The notes under the pieces were generated by a model that saw only the letters and a list, made by a program, of their open reading frames with translations, did not search any database and was not told the DNA's origin. The position numbers were made by a program, and so were the translations under genes. Positions 1 through 7,571 of a stretch of DNA of 64,000 nucleotides are shown piece after piece (the first letter of the stretch is position 1; every line of letters starts with the position of its first letter). This stretch comes from Cupriavidus laharis (GTDB taxonomy: Bacteria; Pseudomonadota; Gammaproteobacteria; Burkholderiales; Burkholderiaceae): contig NZ_CAJZAI010000004.1 in NCBI RefSeq assembly GCF_914271435.1, forward strand, positions 310,001 through 374,000, written 5' to 3'.

Positions 1-19
1 TTTGCGGGTGTCGGGAAAT

Positions 20-145
20 CTAGTTGAAGAAGGTCGCGCTCGTCTTTTCATCGAAGCGGAGCACGGAGCCGAGAGGTTCCGTCGTGCTCGCTTCGTAGGC
101 TGCGACATTCACGAATTCTGATCTGTGTAAATTGTAGTGCCACAT
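20..145 (-). CDS. Small 41-residue ORF coupled to the DUF262 gene
   Basis: This short frame starts with ATG inside the stop codon of the DUF262 restriction gene (TAATG overlap) and ends at TAG, giving 41 residues that begin MWHYNLHRSEF and end in DEKTSATFFN. The overlap is the usual sign of translational coupling and the composition looks protein-like. No domain, signal peptide or membrane segment is visible. It could be a small partner of the restriction protein or the remnant of a larger gene. I do not recognise it; the call rests on position and start-stop overlap only. Confidence 0.35.
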   Translation of the reverse strand: MWHYNLHRSEFVNVAAYEASTTEPLGSVLRFDEKTSATFFN

Positions 146-2055
146 TATCCGATACTAGATTTAGGGAGTGCCGGCCAAATTTGTGCAAGTTGCTCGTAAA
201 GGTAGGTTGTACGCTTTTCAATCGCCTCTTCATCCCAGTCCTCGGCATCCTTCTCATGGAAATACTGGGTCAGATTGAGTTTGCTGAACTTCAGAAGTTC
301 TGGCCGCTTGGTTGTCCAGGCGGAATTTGAAAGTGCCGGGTTCAGGCTGCCTGTAATCAGCGTTAGATTTCCCAATGTGTTGATTAGGCGCCCCCGCCGC
401 TGGACGGCCTGTTGCTCTTTGATGGGATCATTCTTGGCAGTTTCAGAATCGATCTTGTGCTTATCCGCTAGAGGCCAGTGCGTCTGCCATGTCTGCGGCA
501 TGACGTGCTCAATAGTCAAGCCAGAAGGCAACGGCTGCACCTCGCTCTTCGACGTATGGGCTATTTCGTCGAGTGCCTCCAGAACAGCTCGAACCTTGTA
601 CTGTGCCAACCGCCCGTAAAGCGGCAAATCTGTGATGGCAGCCTCAAAAGACTTGTCGTCCGGATAGCGGGTGCTGTCTGCAAGACTTTTTCCCATGTGT
701 TCGGCCACTGCGTCTGCTGTAAGAGCGCCCTTTCGGTCCAGCGCACGAATCAAGTCGACGAAGTAGCGGTTGTAGTTCTTGCCAGTCAGATTGCAGACCA
801 TACGCCGCATCAGGTAAGACTCGATGAGCACCAGGATCTTGTCGAATTCCTCGATTCTTCCTGGCACCAACTCAGCATGCGCGTAGAGCAGAAACGGAAA
901 CACGGTCGTTGTATCCACAGCCTCCAGTCGCCGCAAGAACGTCGATAAGCGCTTGTGCTTCTCGGGCTCATAAAAGGTCTTGAAGACTTTTGCGTATCGG
1001 GAAAGCTGTGCAATATGCTCGGCCGCTGTCTTCGGTACATTCAGAAGCGACCCTACATTGGATGCAGATTGCTCAGCGAAGGCCTTGAATGCATTAAATA
1101 GATGCGATGCCTTCACCTCGTCGCGGGTCATCATCGCAAGGTAGTGGTTGATGAAGACGTCAATACGGGGGCGGGTAATCCGCCCCTGCTTTACTTCACT
1201 ACGCCACCAAGCCGTCTCAAACCATTGCCAATGATCGCCGTAGAGCTTTTCAACGTTTTCGCCGTCGGATGCGGCGCGCCGAAAGAGGAAGTTCTTTATC
1301 AAGTCAGCGGGCAGCAGGTCCTCGCCCCTGGCGTTTAGCGTCTCAAAGATGACTTGTGTTTCATCGTTCTTGTCGAGGTCGATCACAACTACCTGGAGAC
1401 AATCCTTGACGACGTGCCAAAGGGAATCGAATCGGTCGCCGATGGCTTTGCCGGACAGCACGTCTGCATCCTCGTCATCGTCTAGTTTCCCGTCAAGCCA
1501 GTTCGAAAGCTGCGAATGGAAAAACCGGTAGCCACCGATGATGTTGTTTGACCCATCGACCAACTCGGCGCGTAGCTTAATTGCTTTGTCGACATTGGCG
1601 GGCGAGCCAGCCTCATGAACTAAGCGGAATGCGGCTCGGTTGCTGTTTGTCGGCCACACCTTGAATGCTTCGTCGTCGTTGTCAATCTTGCTACGACGAT
1701 TCGCCACTAGATCAGTGAAGCGCTCAATGTACTTGGCATTACCGTGCACAGTAGCCAAATCACGCGCAGCCATCAGAAACAACTGAAGCGTAGTGAACCG
1801 CTGCTGGCCATCGATGACCTGGCGGCTCTCAATGGAGCCTGTTGAGTTCGCGAGTTGCTCCAAAACGACAGCACCGAGAAAGTGTGGGTGCACCTTCCCT
1901 CCACGCAAATGCTTGTCAAGTAGTGACTGGATATCCTCCCAGAGCGGCTCCCAGTTCGCCTCTTGAGTCCAGACGTATGGGCGCTGAAACAACGGCACTT
2001 GGTAGGTGATAGTCTGATCGAAAATTCGTTCCAGCTTGCGAGTATTGGCTTCCAT
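145..2055 (-). CDS. GmrSD-like type IV restriction protein (DUF262 + DUF1524)
   Basis: A 636-residue protein with the two halves of the GmrS/GmrD family fused. The N-terminal DUF262 ParB-like nucleotide-binding part has QVPLFQRPYVW near residues 19-29 and VIDGQQRFTTL near residue 80. The C-terminal DUF1524 His-Me finger nuclease part has EHVMPQ near residue 520, followed by GNLTLI and LSNSAW. Members of this family use NTP to cut DNA carrying modified bases, so a role against phages with modified cytosines is likely but inferred. The frame also opens at a GTG at 2106; I prefer the ATG at 2055 because the family usually begins close to the MEANTRKL segment. It is followed directly by a coupled 41-residue frame. 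Its neighbours are other island defence genes. Confidence 0.85.
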   Translation of the reverse strand: MEANTRKLERIFDQTITYQVPLFQRPYVWTQEANWEPLWEDIQSLLDKHLRGGKVHPHFLGAVVLEQLANSTGSIESRQVIDGQQRFTTLQLFLMAARDLATVHGNAKYIERFTDLVANRRSKIDNDDEAFKVWPTNSNRAAFRLVHEAGSPANVDKAIKLRAELVDGSNNIIGGYRFFHSQLSNWLDGKLDDDEDADVLSGKAIGDRFDSLWHVVKDCLQVVVIDLDKNDETQVIFETLNARGEDLLPADLIKNFLFRRAASDGENVEKLYGDHWQWFETAWWRSEVKQGRITRPRIDVFINHYLAMMTRDEVKASHLFNAFKAFAEQSASNVGSLLNVPKTAAEHIAQLSRYAKVFKTFYEPEKHKRLSTFLRRLEAVDTTTVFPFLLYAHAELVPGRIEEFDKILVLIESYLMRRMVCNLTGKNYNRYFVDLIRALDRKGALTADAVAEHMGKSLADSTRYPDDKSFEAAITDLPLYGRLAQYKVRAVLEALDEIAHTSKSEVQPLPSGLTIEHVMPQTWQTHWPLADKHKIDSETAKNDPIKEQQAVQRRGRLINTLGNLTLITGSLNPALSNSAWTTKRPELLKFSKLNLTQYFHEKDAEDWDEEAIEKRTTYLYEQLAQIWPALPKSSIG

Positions 2056-2106
2056 GCTCTTGTATTTGTCGTCTGCAAAAATACATGGTGGTGTTGCTCG
2101 CTCCAC

Positions 2107-2414
2107 CTTGCTTACTTTTCATTTGCATCAAATCTGCAGATGCGCTTGTCCGCAGCCAGCACGCTATTGCGCTGGCGCTTTCAGGAGCGTACGGTGGGAA
2201 AATTTTCACACCGGCGCTATCGAAACTCTAACTGAAGAAGAAGACTCTTGCGCTATCCATAGCGACCAGCGCAATTCCACCGCACGAGCCAAATAACTGC
2301 ATGCCATCCGAGTTGACCGTGGCAGTCGTCCCGCGAAATGGCGGGTTCTCACGCGCCCGTCTTCTTGCCACGTGCTCCTACAAATAGCTCAAAACCAAAC
2401 GTTCGGAAATGCCG
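2107..2414. other. Intergenic region
   Basis: About 300 bases between the restriction gene and the glycohydrolase gene, both read leftward. It should hold the promoter of the restriction gene. I see no convincing sigma-70 box, and only a weak CCCGC/GCGGG inverted repeat near 2331-2345 that could be part of a terminator of the glycohydrolase gene. No gene is visible. Confidence 0.4.
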
Positions 2415-3416
2415 TCAGATGCTTCTGCGCCCAATTTCCGGAGCCTCTACTGCTAAGGCAGAAATCAACGGTTCAACGACGTCATAACCACGAAGTTGTT
2501 CAAGCCACCGCTTGGGAATTCCGCCGAGTCCAAAGCGGATGCCAGCCAAGCCGCCGGCAACACAGGCGGTAGTGTCCGTATCATTCCCAAACAAGACTGC
2601 CGTCCTAACAGCATCCTCGAACGTCGACTCCTCGAGCGCGCGCCGCGCCGACCAGAGCGTGTCGAGCACATAACCGGTGCCGCGAGGCACATCATGCGTC
2701 GGGAAGCCTCGCAGGACGTCCAGCTCGCGCAAAAACTCGCCACGCCCTTGAGCGTCGGGCAACGCCGTATAGACCGTCTCGAGCCGACTGTCTGCGGATG
2801 CCCACGGGTCCGCCAGGCCGCCCAGATAGCCCCTGGCGACCAGACAATAGTAAGCGCACGCGACCTGTGAGCGCGGGTGGGCGTGCGTGGGCAGCGATTG
2901 CAGGTGAGCCTCGCGAACGAGGGCCGAGTCGGTCCCAGCATGCAGAAGGGCCAAGGGCAGACAGCGCATCAGACTGCCGTTGCCATTGTCCATGACATCG
3001 CGCCCACCCGATTCACGCGGCGACGCGCCGTCGCGCAGATTGTCCAGCGCGTCGGCAGTCTGGATGCCGACATCGAAGACCCGCCCGTCAATGGCCAGAT
3101 AGCCACGGTCCAGCCAGAGCAGCAGCCGGTCGGCGAAATCAACGAGCGAAAGCTTGCCGTGTTCGACCAGCGTGGCCAGCAGACACAATGCCTGCGCACC
3201 GTCGTCTGACCAGGTGCCTGCTGGCACCCCGGAGTGCGCGCGATGAAACCCAGCCGGCGGCTGCATTTCGATTGACTCGCGCGCTGGCAACTGCGCCGCC
3301 GAGTGAAACTCATATGGTACGCCAAGCGCATCACCCACCAGCAAGCCCACCAGCCCCCCCAGCGTGGCATGGGCAGGATGCTGCTGTGCCAACCCCAAAA
3401 ATCCATCATGGCTCAT
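2415..3416 (-). CDS. ADP-ribosylglycohydrolase family protein
   Basis: A 333-residue protein of the DraG-like ADP-ribosylglycohydrolase family. The visible motifs are GDALGVPYEF (residues 28-37), WSDDGAQ (near 69), NGNGSLMR (near 141) and the late metal-binding block NDTDTTACVAGG (near 278), the set of acidic residues that binds two Mg ions. Such enzymes remove ADP-ribose from proteins or nucleic acids, or hydrolyse related small molecules; the substrate here is unknown. The frame stays open upstream to 3785, into the metK gene, but the start at 3416 has a clear AAAGGGGA ribosome site, so I place it there. It lies 115 bases after metK on the same strand and probably shares its transcript. In a defence island it could reverse a toxic ADP-ribosylation; this is inference. 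Confidence 0.85.
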   Translation of the reverse strand: MSHDGFLGLAQQHPAHATLGGLVGLLVGDALGVPYEFHSAAQLPARESIEMQPPAGFHRAHSGVPAGTWSDDGAQALCLLATLVEHGKLSLVDFADRLLLWLDRGYLAIDGRVFDVGIQTADALDNLRDGASPRESGGRDVMDNGNGSLMRCLPLALLHAGTDSALVREAHLQSLPTHAHPRSQVACAYYCLVARGYLGGLADPWASADSRLETVYTALPDAQGRGEFLRELDVLRGFPTHDVPRGTGYVLDTLWSARRALEESTFEDAVRTAVLFGNDTDTTACVAGGLAGIRFGLGGIPKRWLEQLRGYDVVEPLISALAVEAPEIGRRSI

Positions 3417-3531
3417 TCGATATCCCCTTTCGACGGTTCTTCCTTGCGACATCCGCCTCGCCAGCGATTGCGCCCCAGCTTTTACACGCATGGCCCGTAG
3501 GCGTGGCAGCGCTGTCGCGCACCTCATCCCA

Positions 3532-4674
3532 TCACTGTTCCCAAGGCAGGCTGACATCCCCGCGGCCGAAATGTCCGTAGGCCGCGGTCGGATAGTAGAT
3601 GGGGCGCCGCAGGTCCAGTGTTTCGATGATGCCTTGCGGCCGCAGATCGAACTCGCGCGCAAGCTCGACGGCGAGATCACGTTTCTGATCCGTCTCGGTC
3701 CCATACGTTTCGACCAGGAAGCTGACCGGCTTTGCCTCGCCGATGGCATAGGCGAGTTGCACCAGCGCGCGCCGCGCCCAGCCACGCGTCACCACTTGCC
3801 TGGCCAGGTACCGCGTCATATAGGCCGCCGAGCGGTCGACCTTGGAGGGGTCCTTCCCCGAGAACGCGCCGCCGCCGTGGGGCGCTGCACCCCCATAGGT
3901 GTCGACGATGATCTTACGTCCGGTCAACCCGGCATCTCCCTTGGGTCCCCCGGTGACGAAGCGCCCCGTCGGGTTGATCAGGCAGCGCAGCCCATTGGCA
4001 CGCAAGTGCGCCGGAATCACTGGTTCGATCACGTGCTCCAGCACGGCAGCGCGCAGCGCTTCCAGCCCGATACCCGCTTCATGCTGCGTGGAGAGCACTA
4101 CAGCCTCTATCTGCGTGGGACGCCCGTCGACGTAGCGGAAGCTGACCTGCGACTTGGCATCTGGCTGAAGCCAGGGCAAGACGCCCTGCTGGCGCAGTTC
4201 GGCCTGGCGCCGCACAAGCTGGTGCGCATAGACGATCGGCGCCGGCATCAGCTCTGGCGTTTCGTCGGTGGCATAGCCGAACATCAACCCTTGGTCCCCT
4301 GCGCCCAAGATGCCGTCGGCACGATCCACACCCTGGTTGATGTCCTGCGACTGGCCATTGAAGCGGATCTGGACTTCACAGTGCTCCGGATCGATGCCGG
4401 TTTCGGCATCCCGGTAGCCGCTCTCGCGCAGTACGTCACGCACCAGAGCATCGGCGGAGGCGCGCACTGCATCGAAGTCATCCTGGCATCGCGTCTTGAA
4501 TTCACCGGCAACAATCACGCACTGGTCCGCGAGCAGCGTCTCACAAGCGACGCGTGCGTGGGGATCGCGCGCGAGGAAGGCATCGAGGATGCGGTCGGAG
4601 ATGCGGTCGGCGAGCTTGTCCGGGTGTCCTGCGGAGACCGATTCCGAGGAAAACAGGCCGTTGCGAATCATCAT
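3532..4674 (-). CDS. metK: S-adenosylmethionine synthetase, accessory copy
   Basis: A 380-residue methionine adenosyltransferase, which makes SAM from methionine and ATP. It has the family signatures SAGHPDK near the N terminus, [12 protein letters not shown] in the middle and the glycine-rich [19 protein letters not shown] in the C-terminal third, so the active site looks intact. It differs at many places from the Burkholderiales housekeeping MetK as I remember it and sits on an island among defence genes, so it is probably a second copy. An AGGAG ribosome site lies just before the first ATG. It follows the DUF3293 gene (126-base gap) and precedes the ADP-ribosylglycohydrolase, forming a likely three-gene unit. 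Possible roles are extra SAM for the BREX methyltransferase or resistance to phage SAM-degrading enzymes; both are inference. Confidence 0.93.
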   Translation of the reverse strand: MMIRNGLFSSESVSAGHPDKLADRISDRILDAFLARDPHARVACETLLADQCVIVAGEFKTRCQDDFDAVRASADALVRDVLRESGYRDAETGIDPEHCEVQIRFNGQSQDINQGVDRADGILGAGDQGLMFGYATDETPELMPAPIVYAHQLVRRQAELRQQGVLPWLQPDAKSQVSFRYVDGRPTQIEAVVLSTQHEAGIGLEALRAAVLEHVIEPVIPAHLRANGLRCLINPTGRFVTGGPKGDAGLTGRKIIVDTYGGAAPHGGGAFSGKDPSKVDRSAAYMTRYLARQVVTRGWARRALVQLAYAIGEAKPVSFLVETYGTETDQKRDLAVELAREFDLRPQGIIETLDLRRPIYYPTAAYGHFGRGDVSLPWEQ

Positions 4675-4800
4675 GGATTTCTCCTGTTTAGCCGCTTTTG
4701 ACGAGGGCGTCAGGGGGCGGCAAGCTGGAACAAATCCCCCCGGTCCCTTTCCCGTGCGGGGCGGCGGACTTACCGTTTTTCCATCCAGGTTTGTCTGGGT

Positions 4801-5238
4801 TTATCGCAGCAGGATCAACTGGGGCACAGCATCGGCGCCGCACCAGACGATGGCATTCTGGCCAAGCTGCGCGCCCAAGGCCTTGGCCTCGTTCAGGCTC
4901 AGGCCAAGCACCAGGAAGCTTGCTTCGCCCCAATCATTGGTGGGATGCTGTCCGATACCATCGATGTGGCGCAGGCCGCGTTGCCGCAGGGCCTCAGCCA
5001 TGGCCCGCTGCAGCTCGGCATTTCGGGCCGGCTCCTGTTCCACACTGAAGGGATTGCACGCCGTGATGTAGGCGCTGTTGGTCACGTCAGCCGCATCGTG
5101 CAAGGCAGCCAAGACTGTATTCGCCTCGCCCACCTTCAAGGTAGTCGGCGCGCTGCCATGTACGTGGTAATGCGTCTCCAGGTAAGCCTGAATGACGTCT
5201 TGAGGAATCGCCGAGTCAGAAAGCAAAAAACCCTCCAT
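4801..5238 (-). CDS. DUF3293 domain protein
   Basis: A protein of up to 145 residues whose pattern (YITACNPFS near residues 58-66, then HIDGIGQHPTNDWGEASFLV and a final GQNAIVW segment) matches the DUF3293 family of unknown function. The annotated ATG at 5238 lies inside a perfect hairpin followed by six Ts, so the true start may be a little downstream, for example the TTG after the T run; the family usually begins near the IPQDVIQAY segment. It is the first gene of the probable DUF3293-metK-ADP-ribosylglycohydrolase unit, and expression may depend on the leader structure immediately upstream. No catalytic motif is known for the family. Confidence 0.75.
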   Translation of the reverse strand: MEGFLLSDSAIPQDVIQAYLETHYHVHGSAPTTLKVGEANTVLAALHDAADVTNSAYITACNPFSVEQEPARNAELQRAMAEALRQRGLRHIDGIGQHPTNDWGEASFLVLGLSLNEAKALGAQLGQNAIVWCGADAVPQLILLR

Positions 5239-5339
5239 GCATGGAGGGCCGACGCTTTACCCGCTTGGTTGCTCCGTCAGGAGCCACATCCGCTTTCGCG
5301 ATCCACCTTGCCCGGGGGGGCAGGTTGGCTTGGGCGTCG
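5225..5339 (-). promoter_or_regulatory. Candidate leader RNA with intrinsic terminator upstream of DUF3293-metK
   Basis: Read on the minus strand, this stretch can fold into a closed multi-stem RNA. A perfect closing helix CGACGC (5339-5334) pairs with GCGTCG (5255-5250). Inside are an imperfect ACCTGCCC/GGGCAAGGT stem, a CGC-GAAA-GCG stem capped by a GNRA loop, and a GCTCC-TGAC-GGAGC stem. It is followed at once by CCCTCCATGCATGGAGGG and six Ts, a textbook intrinsic terminator overlapping the start of the DUF3293 gene. An aptamer-like fold plus terminator before a metK operon is the layout of a transcription-attenuating riboswitch. By eye it does not match SAM-I, SAM-II, SAH or other classes I can recall. 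Confidence 0.45.
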
Positions 5340-5433
5340 ACCCCAATTCGAAATGTTGGGCGATTTAATCACACACTGCGCCGGTAGGTCAAGCGCTACA
5401 TCTTACGCCGAGTAGGTCCCATACCGGGGGCTT

Positions 5434-5655
5434 ATGCGGTCATTGCGCGGCCGCTCTCCGGCCGAGCGCGACATGCTGCGCTTCGTCGCCGTCACGGCTC
5501 CTTCCGTCCATCAAATGGTGCTCAACCTCGAACGCAATGGATTGATCCGTCGCCCAGCAGGCATCGCTCGCACCATCGAACTGCTCATTGACCACAACTG
5601 CTTGCCTGTCCTACAACCCAGCCAGACTGTCAAAACCTCGGTGCAGCGGTACTAG
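5434..5655 (+). pseudogene. Truncated winged-helix DNA-binding protein
   Basis: A 73-residue frame with a recognisable winged-helix segment (SPAERDML then APSVHQMVLNLERNGLIRR), similar to LexA/MarR-like repressors in which this part is preceded by about 30 further residues. Here the upstream frame is closed by a TAG at 5413-5415, so the first helix appears to be missing. No clear ribosome site precedes the ATG. It is probably a relic of a regulator; a shortened functional protein cannot be excluded. It lies between the candidate leader RNA and the end of the TPR gene. Confidence 0.45.
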
Positions 5656-5666
5656 GCTTTCACAGC

Positions 5667-7571
5667 TCAGGGCATTGCCGAGACGCTGATCGCCTTCCAG
5701 CCCCACTGCTTGCGCTTTTTGTTGAAGTTCAGCAGTGCCAATCCAGACACCATGCCGCCGTCCGTGACGCCGGAAGTCTTCATCAGATCCGGCGGAATGA
5801 AAATATCGTTGTCGGTAAAGCCCATACTGCCGCTGGCGCGAACAGTGCTTTCAAAGGGCTTTAGCACCGCGGCGTCAGGCGGCTCGCTGGTGGGCTCCGC
5901 CGACAGGATTCGATATCGCTCCCCTTGCTTCGACATGTAGATGGCCAGCCTGACCGCCACCGTCTCACCAACGTGAATCGGGCCTGCCAGTGCGGAGAGT
6001 GGGAGCACTCCATCGACATCACGCGCTACGATGACGTGGGCTACCTGTTTGTCTTCATTGATATGGTCGATCACGCCGACCTGGGCCGGAACGACATCCC
6101 AGTTCGCGCCGGGCCTTCGCTCGATCTTGTAGAGGTGGAACTTGTCGCCCGTTTCGAATTCGCCCTTGAGTTGGACTGGTTCGCCGGGGCTGGCGTTGCG
6201 GAACGGGAGTTCCGAATCGCGGATCGAGATCTCCCGTGGCGTGGCGCCGCCCGAATCCATGAACATCCGTCGCCGCGTGCGGGTCTTGCCTTCCGCCGTG
6301 CTAACGGTGAAGCGCTCGCCGATTACCGCGGGAATCCATGGCATGTCACGGAGCAGTAAGGCTTCGGCGTCGGCTGCACGGGCCCTGTGGTAGTCCCGGT
6401 TCGATTCTGCGGGCCCCGTGTCGGCATACCACGACTGCGTGGCGATCTGGGAGGCGGCATCCGGTAGCTTCTGGCCCGATTCCATGCGAAAGGCGATCAC
6501 ACGCTCCACCTCCCACTTCGCCCGAGCCAACTCTCCCGCCGCGATTAGTGCCTCGGCAAGTTTGAGGCGGAGCTTGCCGAGGAATGTCTCATCGTCGGAG
6601 CATGTCAGGCCCTTGCAGTAGCAGGCGAGCGCAGCAGCCGGATTGGAAGGCGCGCAGACGTCGCCCAACAGCTCCCATGCCCAGTACTCGCCCGGCTTGG
6701 CCTTGGTCACCAGCACGGCGAATTGCAGGGCTTCGTCATAGCGTCCGAGCGCTAGCAGGGCCTTGGCCTTCGCGTGCTTGAGCCAGAGGTTGTCAGGGTA
6801 GCGTACGATGGCGTCGTCAAGGTAAGGCCGGAGATAGTCCAGGTCATCAGCTTTACGTGATGCGATCACGGCCTTGGCGGCCAGGCGAATGACCTTTTCC
6901 GCAAGCGCGGGATAGGACTTGCCGTCCTCGGCACGAAAACGCTCGAAATCGTCGCTGCGCAAGGCGTCGAGGTTCCACAGCCGGGAAAAAGCGAGCATGT
7001 TCAGGCTGTCTTGCCCGGCCAGTTGGGTCGCCTGCTGGAGCATGCAACTATGCAGGAGCGCTGGCTTCTCGACGTTTAGCTTCAGGTACTCGCTGAGATT
7101 GCGCTTGATCAGTCCAATATTGGTCGGTTCCTGTGTCAACAACTGCCTGCCATGTCGGTAGAGCTCCCAGCCCAGCGCGGTCTGGAGACCGACATCGCCG
7201 GGTTGGGCGGCCAACGCCTCGTGATACTTCTCAACTGCTTGCGCATGGGCACCGATCTGGCTCAGGGCTTTCGCTTCCGCCCGCAGCCGCCCGTCCGGCC
7301 GGCATAGCGAGAGCGCATAGTCGCGCTGCCCGGAGAGGATCTCATTCTTCGAGGAAGGGGTGATGCGTTCGAGTCGAACTCGGTATTCTTCGAGCGGCAC
7401 GGTATTGCCCGCGCGAGCCTCGCGCTTGATCAGGTCGATCAGGCACCACGCCAGGGCGCTCTGCTCCCACTCGCCGGCACCAGGTTCCTTCACCAGTTGC
7501 AGCGCCAGTTCGTATGCTTCGTCCAGTTGGCCCTGCTTGCGCTTGGCGAAGACCTCGTTGCTGTCGGCCAT
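5667..7571 (-). CDS. TPR-repeat protein with C-terminal OB/cold-shock-like domains
   Basis: A 634-residue protein. The first two thirds are helical with tetratricopeptide-like repeats (for example near residues 100-125 and 255-320). The last 200 residues are beta-rich and look like two OB-fold or cold-shock-like domains: one around GVIDHINEDKQVAHVIVA and a final one with GSMGFTDNDIFIPPDL. The start codon overlaps the stop of the preceding helicase gene by one base (TGATG), so the two are almost certainly made and used together. The layout recalls TPR plus S1/CSD-like proteins described in conflict systems, but I cannot confirm membership. Likely an adaptor or sensor binding nucleic acid for the helicase; the function is unproven. 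Confidence 0.7.
   Translation of the reverse strand: MADSNEVFAKRKQGQLDEAYELALQLVKEPGAGEWEQSALAWCLIDLIKREARAGNTVPLEEYRVRLERITPSSKNEILSGQRDYALSLCRPDGRLRAEAKALSQIGAHAQAVEKYHEALAAQPGDVGLQTALGWELYRHGRQLLTQEPTNIGLIKRNLSEYLKLNVEKPALLHSCMLQQATQLAGQDSLNMLAFSRLWNLDALRSDDFERFRAEDGKSYPALAEKVIRLAAKAVIASRKADDLDYLRPYLDDAIVRYPDNLWLKHAKAKALLALGRYDEALQFAVLVTKAKPGEYWAWELLGDVCAPSNPAAALACYCKGLTCSDDETFLGKLRLKLAEALIAAGELARAKWEVERVIAFRMESGQKLPDAASQIATQSWYADTGPAESNRDYHRARAADAEALLLRDMPWIPAVIGERFTVSTAEGKTRTRRRMFMDSGGATPREISIRDSELPFRNASPGEPVQLKGEFETGDKFHLYKIERRPGANWDVVPAQVGVIDHINEDKQVAHVIVARDVDGVLPLSALAGPIHVGETVAVRLAIYMSKQGERYRILSAEPTSEPPDAAVLKPFESTVRASGSMGFTDNDIFIPPDLMKTSGVTDGGMVSGLALLNFNKKRKQWGWKAISVSAMP

Noticed and set aside
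3364..4701. 445-residue open frame on the plus strand opposite metK
   Set aside because: It is the mirror of the metK gene in GC-rich DNA. It has no recognisable domain and no ribosome site, while metK has all family motifs.
5225..5339. Known SAM or SAH riboswitch
   Set aside because: The conserved core sequences of SAM-I, SAM-II and SAH classes are not present, so I report only an unidentified leader.
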